Shown piece by piece: positions 42,306-46,252 of a DNA stretch of 46,252 bases. Position numbers and translations under genes: made by a program. Under the pieces are notes generated by a model. It saw only the letters and a program-made list of their open reading frames with translations. It did not search any database and was not told the DNA's origin. Each line of letters starts with the position of its first letter. Positions within the stretch are counted from its first letter, which is position 1. The stretch comes from an uncultured Prevotellaceae bacterium (GTDB lineage Bacteria > Bacteroidota > Bacteroidia > Bacteroidales > Bacteroidaceae): the NCBI GenBank assembly GCA_902801155.1, contig CADCHG010000013.1:1-46252 (forward strand). Reading direction: 5' to 3'.

Positions 42306-43775
42306 TTAATTGTTAATTTTCTTAGGGGTCAACTCCAGTTTCCAAACTATTCCCACATACACAAGTATGAGCACGGTGTTGATAGCCATACGAGGGATAT
42401 CGCCCATGCTCTCCGTAACAAAGTGCATAACGGCATAGAGCACAGCCGTAACTGCCACATAGAAGAATAGTCTGCCAACCTTATAGTCGATAGGATATTT
42501 CTTCTGACCTATGAAATATGATAGCAGCATAGCTGTTCCATATCCCGCTACTCCACCCCAAGCACAAGCCATATAGCTATATTCTGGGATGAAGAAATAG
42601 TTCACAGCCAGCAATACAATACAGCCGGCAGCAGAGAACCACGCACCCCATATTGTCTTGTCAATAAGCTTATACCAGAAAGAGAGGTTGAAATACACGC
42701 CCATCATTATCTCAGCTACCATAACAATAGGCACAACGCCCATTCCTTCTCTATATCCCTTATCAGGAATCGTCTCTAAAATCGGCATATAAGCTATCAC
42801 ACATAGGAATGCCAGAAGCGTGAAGATAAGGAAATACTTCATAGCTACTGAATAGTATTCCTTCTTGTCAGCGTCCTTCGACTTTGCAAAAACGATAGGC
42901 TCGTATGCATATCTGAATGCCTGGGTTATCATCGCCATAATCATGGCTATCTTCACGCAACCGCCATAGATACCGAGCAATTCCATGCCCCTCTGCTTGT
43001 CTGGATAAACAAGCGGGAATATCATCTTATCAGCAGCCTGATTCAGGATTCCTGCAATACCCAATACAAGGATAGGCCAAGAATATTTGAACATTCTGCG
43101 AAGAAGGGCGAAATCCACAATCTTGAAAGGCACACCGTTCTCCTTGCAATATACTCGTGCAGCCACATGCTCATGAGCGAACTCTGGTATGAAGAAGAAT
43201 GTTATCAAACCTGTGCAAACAAGATTGAGCGAGAATACGTAGAACACATCTGTCTTACCAAGCAATACAAAGAAAATAAGGTTAAGACCTATGTTCAGTA
43301 TGATGAACAGCATCTTCAGCGATGCGAACTTTATCGCCTTCTTCTTGTATCTGAGGTAAGAGAATGGTATTGCCTGAAAAGCATCCAATGCCACCACGAC
43401 AGCAAGCATCAGGATATATTCCTTATGCTCCGTATAGTTAAGAGCCTCACTTATAGGATCTATAAAGCCAAACACCAAGACAAGGAACAGAGCTGACAAC
43501 GCACTCACCATGAATATCGAGGTAGAGAACACGCAATGCGGATTCTCATCATCTTTATTGGCAAAGCGGAAGAATGTTGTCTCCATACCGAATGTCAGTA
43601 TCACGAGTATCAACGCAACGTATGCATACAGGTTTGTCACCACACCATAACCTCCACCCGAAGCAGGGAATACATTAGTATACAGCGGGAAAAGCATGTA
43701 GTTCAGAAACCTGCCAATGATACTGCTCATTCCATATATCGCAGTATCCTTAACTAAAGATTTTATATTTGCCAT
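42306..43775 (-). CDS. Polysaccharide flippase (MOP superfamily)
   Basis: A 489-residue inner-membrane protein with about 14 hydrophobic segments, typical of Bacteroidota lipopolysaccharide/capsule flippases. Landmarks: VKDTAIYGMSSIIGRFLNYM and FPLYTNVFPASGGGYGVVTN at the N-terminus, TFGMETTFFRFANKDDE, and the central YSWPILVLGIAGILNQAADK. It probably moves a lipid-linked saccharide to the periplasm. It is separated from the spmAB gene by a GC-rich inverted repeat. The substrate is unknown; no biosynthetic genes are immediately adjacent. Confidence 0.87.
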   Translation of the reverse strand: MANIKSLVKDTAIYGMSSIIGRFLNYMLFPLYTNVFPASGGGYGVVTNLYAYVALILVILTFGMETTFFRFANKDDENPHCVFSTSIFMVSALSALFLVLVFGFIDPISEALNYTEHKEYILMLAVVVALDAFQAIPFSYLRYKKKAIKFASLKMLFIILNIGLNLIFFVLLGKTDVFYVFSLNLVCTGLITFFFIPEFAHEHVAARVYCKENGVPFKIVDFALLRRMFKYSWPILVLGIAGILNQAADKMIFPLVYPDKQRGMELLGIYGGCVKIAMIMAMITQAFRYAYEPIVFAKSKDADKKEYYSVAMKYFLIFTLLAFLCVIAYMPILETIPDKGYREGMGVVPIVMVAEIMMGVYFNLSFWYKLIDKTIWGAWFSAAGCIVLLAVNYFFIPEYSYMACAWGGVAGYGTAMLLSYFIGQKKYPIDYKVGRLFFYVAVTAVLYAVMHFVTESMGDIPRMAINTVLILVYVGIVWKLELTPKKINN

Positions 43776-43787
43776 TTGTTATCAAAA

Positions 43788-43978
43788 GCCCCCTCTCCAA
43801 CCCTCCCCGAGGGGAGGGAGTTGGTACGCTATGGGGGTACGCGCATTATTTATTTTCTTTTTTTCCTTAATTTCGGAAATTCGAGTATTCGAGTATTCGA
43901 TAATTAGAGTTCTCGTTTTTTCGTGATTTGCCTTTCGCCTACCGTCTCCCTCCCCTCGGGGAGGGCTGGGGAGGGGGC
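43788..43978. repeat. 33-bp GC-rich inverted repeat flanking the flippase-spmAB gap
   Basis: 43788-43820 and 43946-43978 are inverted copies (31 of 33) with core CCTCCCCGAGGGGAGG. Between them lies a short 8-base tandem (ATTCGAGT ATTCGAGT ATTCGATA, about 43876-43902). The block would act as a strong hairpin in either direction. Confidence 0.85.
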
Positions 43979-43981
43979 ATT

Positions 43982-45271
43982 TTACCCAAAGAACAGATAG
44001 CATATCGCGATAGCGGCTATCACACCTGCAAGGTCAGCCAACAGTCCGGCAGTAACCGCATGACGGGTGTATTTTATGTTCACCGCACCGAAATACACAG
44101 CCAATATATAGAATGTGGTATCTGTACTTCCCTGGAAGATACAAGCCAATCTGCCTACGAAAGAGTCTGCTCCAAAGGTCTGCATAGTATCAACCATCAT
44201 ACCACGGGCACCCGACCCAGAGAGAGGCTTCATTATCGCCGTTGGAAGGGCATCTACAAATGCTGTGTCTATTCCGCAGATATTGATACACCATTTCAAA
44301 CCGTCAATAACAAGTTCCATAGCACCCGAAGCTCTGAAAACGCCGATTGCAACGAGGATTGCCACAAGATATGGGATGATGCGCACGGCCGTCTGGAATC
44401 CCTCCTTGGCTCCTTCTATAAATGAGTCATACACATTAACCTTCTTCCTCACGCCAGCCACGATGAAACCGGTAATTATCGTCATCAAGAGGATGGTAGC
44501 CGTTGAAGTGCTCACCTTGTTCATCGTGTCAGGATCCATCTGCGAGAATCCCCAGATGATACCTCCCACAGCAGCACACGCACCACCGAGCGTAAGTATC
44601 ATAGTGCGGTTGAAGAGGTTTATCTTCTGATATATAGCGGTAATGATGATACCTACGATAGTTGCCACGAAGGTAGCAAGAAGTATAGGTATGAAGATAT
44701 CTGTCGGCTGCTCTGCTCCCATCTGCGCCCTATAGGTCATGATACTCACAGGAATGAGCGTCAAGCCCGATGTGTTGAGCACAAGGAACATGATCATAGG
44801 GTTAGAGGCTGTTGCCTTAAGGCGAGACACTTCCTCTTCACCCAACTTCATCCTCTCACTCTTCACTCTTATCTCCTCATCCTTAATCTCGTTCATCTGC
44901 TCCATAGCCTTCAATCCTAAAGGCGTTGCAGCATTGTCAAGACCAAGCATATTGGCTGCAATGTTCATGAAGATACTTCCCGTAACAGGATGCCCCTTAG
45001 GAATATCAGGGAAGAGACGTGAGAACACAGGCGCAAGTATTCGGGCGATGACATTCACCACCCCACCCTTCTCTCCGATCTTCATTATTCCGAGCCAGAG
45101 AGAGAGCACACCCGTGAGACCAATAGAAATCTCAAAAGCCGTTTTTGATGACTCAAACGTTGAGTTCATCATTGCAGGGAACACGTCAAAGTCGCCCATC
45201 ACCAATAGCCTGAACAGCGCGATGACAAAGGCGATGACAAAGAATGCTACCCAAATATAATTCAGTACCAT
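43982..45271 (-). CDS. Fused SpmA/SpmB nucleoside-recognition membrane protein
   Basis: A 429-residue membrane protein combining two Gate (nucleoside recognition) domains, equal to fused SpmA and SpmB. First half: LTGVLSLWLGIMKIGEKGG, then GHPVTGSIFMNIAANMLGLDNAATPLG (about 50-150). Second half: GAKEGFQTAVRIIPYLVAIL and MKPLSGSGARGMMVDTM, FQGSTDTTFYILAVYFG (about 285-415). In spore-formers SpmA/B affect spore dehydration; in non-sporulating Bacteroidota the fused form is common and probably transports a solute, but the substrate is not known. Eight or more membrane segments. Confidence 0.9.
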   Translation of the reverse strand: MVLNYIWVAFFVIAFVIALFRLLVMGDFDVFPAMMNSTFESSKTAFEISIGLTGVLSLWLGIMKIGEKGGVVNVIARILAPVFSRLFPDIPKGHPVTGSIFMNIAANMLGLDNAATPLGLKAMEQMNEIKDEEIRVKSERMKLGEEEVSRLKATASNPMIMFLVLNTSGLTLIPVSIMTYRAQMGAEQPTDIFIPILLATFVATIVGIIITAIYQKINLFNRTMILTLGGACAAVGGIIWGFSQMDPDTMNKVSTSTATILLMTIITGFIVAGVRKKVNVYDSFIEGAKEGFQTAVRIIPYLVAILVAIGVFRASGAMELVIDGLKWCINICGIDTAFVDALPTAIMKPLSGSGARGMMVDTMQTFGADSFVGRLACIFQGSTDTTFYILAVYFGAVNIKYTRHAVTAGLLADLAGVIAAIAICYLFFG

Positions 45272-45706
45272 AAATGCCTAACCAAGCCTTCCCAAACGGG
45301 TAGTCTGATGTTGATAACATCGGAGTATGTGACCTGATGTTTTATACACTTTAAACCTTCAAGAAGGCTTGGCATTTTTAAAGTTTATATTTCTACTATT
45401 TTAACGTGAGCTCGGTGAACTGCCTATATGACAAACAGCAAGCTGTTTTTAACTGACAATAAGAAACTGGGCTTGCGCCCTGATGTAGAAAGTAAATTGT
45501 AAGAAAATTAAACCAGCAAATTAATTTGCTGATAAAATTTACTGTTAATTTACTTTCCAAATAATATCCTCGCGTAAGCGAGCCTTTCTCTTGGTAAAGC
45601 CTTGCGAATTTTTTTGTCAGCTCAGCATCGGAGATGCGTTTTATATTTCTATCTGCCTTAACCGTTTAGCTTACTATCAAACATCCTTCCCTTTGGGAAG
45701 GCTTGG
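45272..45706. repeat. Mosaic of dispersed repeats and palindromes, no gene
   Basis: Contains a partial inverted copy of the 31-bp unit (45276-45300), most of the 33-bp nested unit (45302-45331), TAACGTGAGCTCGGTG (45402-45417, related to the end of the element at 21861), the hairpin AAACAGC-AA-GCTGTTT (45433-45448), a perfect 18-bp palindrome CAGCAAATTAATTTGCTG (45514-45531) framed by GAAAGTAAATT/AATTTACTTTC (45488-45498 with 45547-45557), and a full 31-bp unit at 45682-45712. No open frame of note. Confidence 0.8.
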
Positions 45707-46108
45707 TTAGGCCAACAACACATCATACTCCGGTGTCATTGCGAGCTTTCCGTCACGCAATCCCACCAGTTCCACCTTTGCACGGATGCAAAGCTTATTG
45801 TCCGAAGCCCTGAAGATATCCTGCTTGAAGACATACCTGATGCCCTCCTTCGTCACATTCAGACAAGAGATAAACTCGTCATCACACTTCAATGGCACCT
45901 TATACTGCAGGTCCATACGAGCCACTACCACATCAACTCCCTTTTCGTGGAGCTCTGCAAAACTCACATTCCTACTCCTAAGGAAACGATGCCTTGTATG
46001 CTCCAGATAATGCAGGTAATTCGCATTATTCACAATACCCTGAATGTCGCACTCATAGTCGCGCACCTCCATTCGGGTTTGGAACATATACTTACTTTCT
46101 TCACTCAT
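45707..46108 (-). CDS. Hotdog-fold acyl-CoA thioesterase (YbgC/4HBT-like)
   Basis: A 133-residue cytoplasmic thioesterase of the hotdog fold that hydrolyses acyl-CoA (or acyl-ACP). The 4HBT signature is RDYECDIQGIVNNANYLHYL, with the likely catalytic Asp in YECDIQGIV. MDLQYKVPLKCDDEF forms the next strand pair. The last residue (Ala) and stop codon are provided by the end of a 31-bp dispersed repeat (45682-45712). The length is standard, so the repeat has only trimmed or replaced the extreme C-terminus. Confidence 0.88.
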   Translation of the reverse strand: MSEESKYMFQTRMEVRDYECDIQGIVNNANYLHYLEHTRHRFLRSRNVSFAELHEKGVDVVVARMDLQYKVPLKCDDEFISCLNVTKEGIRYVFKQDIFRASDNKLCIRAKVELVGLRDGKLAMTPEYDVLLA

Positions 46109-46252
46109 ATCTTTATTTCTAATTTATATATTATCTTCTTAACGTCAGTTCGCCAAATTCAAGACTGCGAGGGCTGAAAGCCCGACACCTAATAGGGCAG
46201 TCCGTAAGGGCTGTTATTCTATAGATGCGTGATTAAAGGAGCGCTGTAAGTG
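46109..46252. other. Terminal intergenic segment with repeat fragments
   Basis: TAACGTCAGTTCG (46140-46152) resembles the terminal repeat at 21861 and 45402. A small hairpin GGGCTGAAAGCCC (46171-46183) follows, then GGGCAGTCCGTAAGGGCTG. No gene seen before the window ends. Confidence 0.5.

Noticed and set aside
43928-45260. Plus-strand open frames over spmAB (165-173 codons)
   Set aside because: Opposite to a well-conserved membrane protein; low-complexity Ile/Ser/Pro composition is typical of antisense to hydrophobic genes.

Overview
The window looks like a chromosomal segment from the Bacteroidota, order Bacteroidales, most likely a Prevotella/Segatella-type organism. Three things point there. 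Nearly every promoter that can be read follows the Bacteroidota pattern TTTG-N19/20-TAnnTTTG. The proteome has signature families of the group: S46 dipeptidyl-peptidase, a DUF4249 + TonB-dependent receptor pair, type IX secretion (T9SS) C-terminal domains, a fused SpmA/SpmB protein, and lipoproteins with an acidic stretch after the lipid cysteine. Short GC-rich palindromic repeats also litter the intergenic space. No tRNA, rRNA, CRISPR array, transposase, integrase or phage gene was recognised.

Layout. 1-4.1 kb: an operon-like run of outer-membrane protein, glycosyltransferase, ATP-grasp ligase and PLP-dependent (DegT-like) enzyme, suggesting decoration of a surface glycan. 4.3-6.3 kb (-): secreted GH51 arabinofuranosidase. 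6.3-11.6 kb: long leader with a tiny ORF and a hairpin, then a 1473-residue secreted LamG/T9SS protein and a 69-residue companion. 12-17.4 kb: rubredoxin (54-codon class gene), a Wzx-type flippase (-), a secreted subtilisin with T9SS tail, and a TerB-like protein (-). 17.5-19.8 kb: YbjQ-family protein, SPFH/prohibitin-like protein, patatin-like phospholipase (-). 19.8-22.0 kb: an AT-rich accessory island with a ten-unit 11-bp phased array, an ankyrin protein, two tandem paralogous lipoproteins, a duplicated 82-bp promoter block and a nested palindromic element. 22-33.1 kb: housekeeping and stress genes (DMT transporter (-), nadA, cysS, U32 peptidase/TrhP-like, sufE, SNF2 helicase, C1-type cysteine protease lipoprotein). 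33.2-46.2 kb, mostly minus strand: truncated esterase copy, DUF4249/TonB receptor pair, large surface lipoprotein, full-length esterase, S46 peptidase, second flippase, SpmAB, and a hotdog thioesterase.

Themes. (1) Surface polysaccharide export and modification (glycosyltransferase, ATP-grasp, DegT-like enzyme, two flippases) together with secreted glycan and peptide degradation (GH51, CE1-type esterase, S8, S46, C1). (2) Dispersed repeats that touch coding ends: GC-rich or 31-bp palindromic repeats are translated in frame near the N-termini of the ATP-grasp enzyme, the C1 protease and the esterase, and supply the stop codon of the thioesterase. (3) A 33-bp unit is found nested inside two GC-rich repeats, while matching empty repeats also occur in the window; this filled/empty-site pattern is the best candidate here for an undescribed small mobile or regulatory sequence. 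(4) Two different intergenic arrays share an exact 11-bp period. (5) A roughly 240-bp direct duplication brackets the TonB-receptor/lipoprotein module and contains the tail of a second esterase whose seven differences from the intact gene are all synonymous.

All calls come from reading the sequence and from family knowledge; no database search was run.
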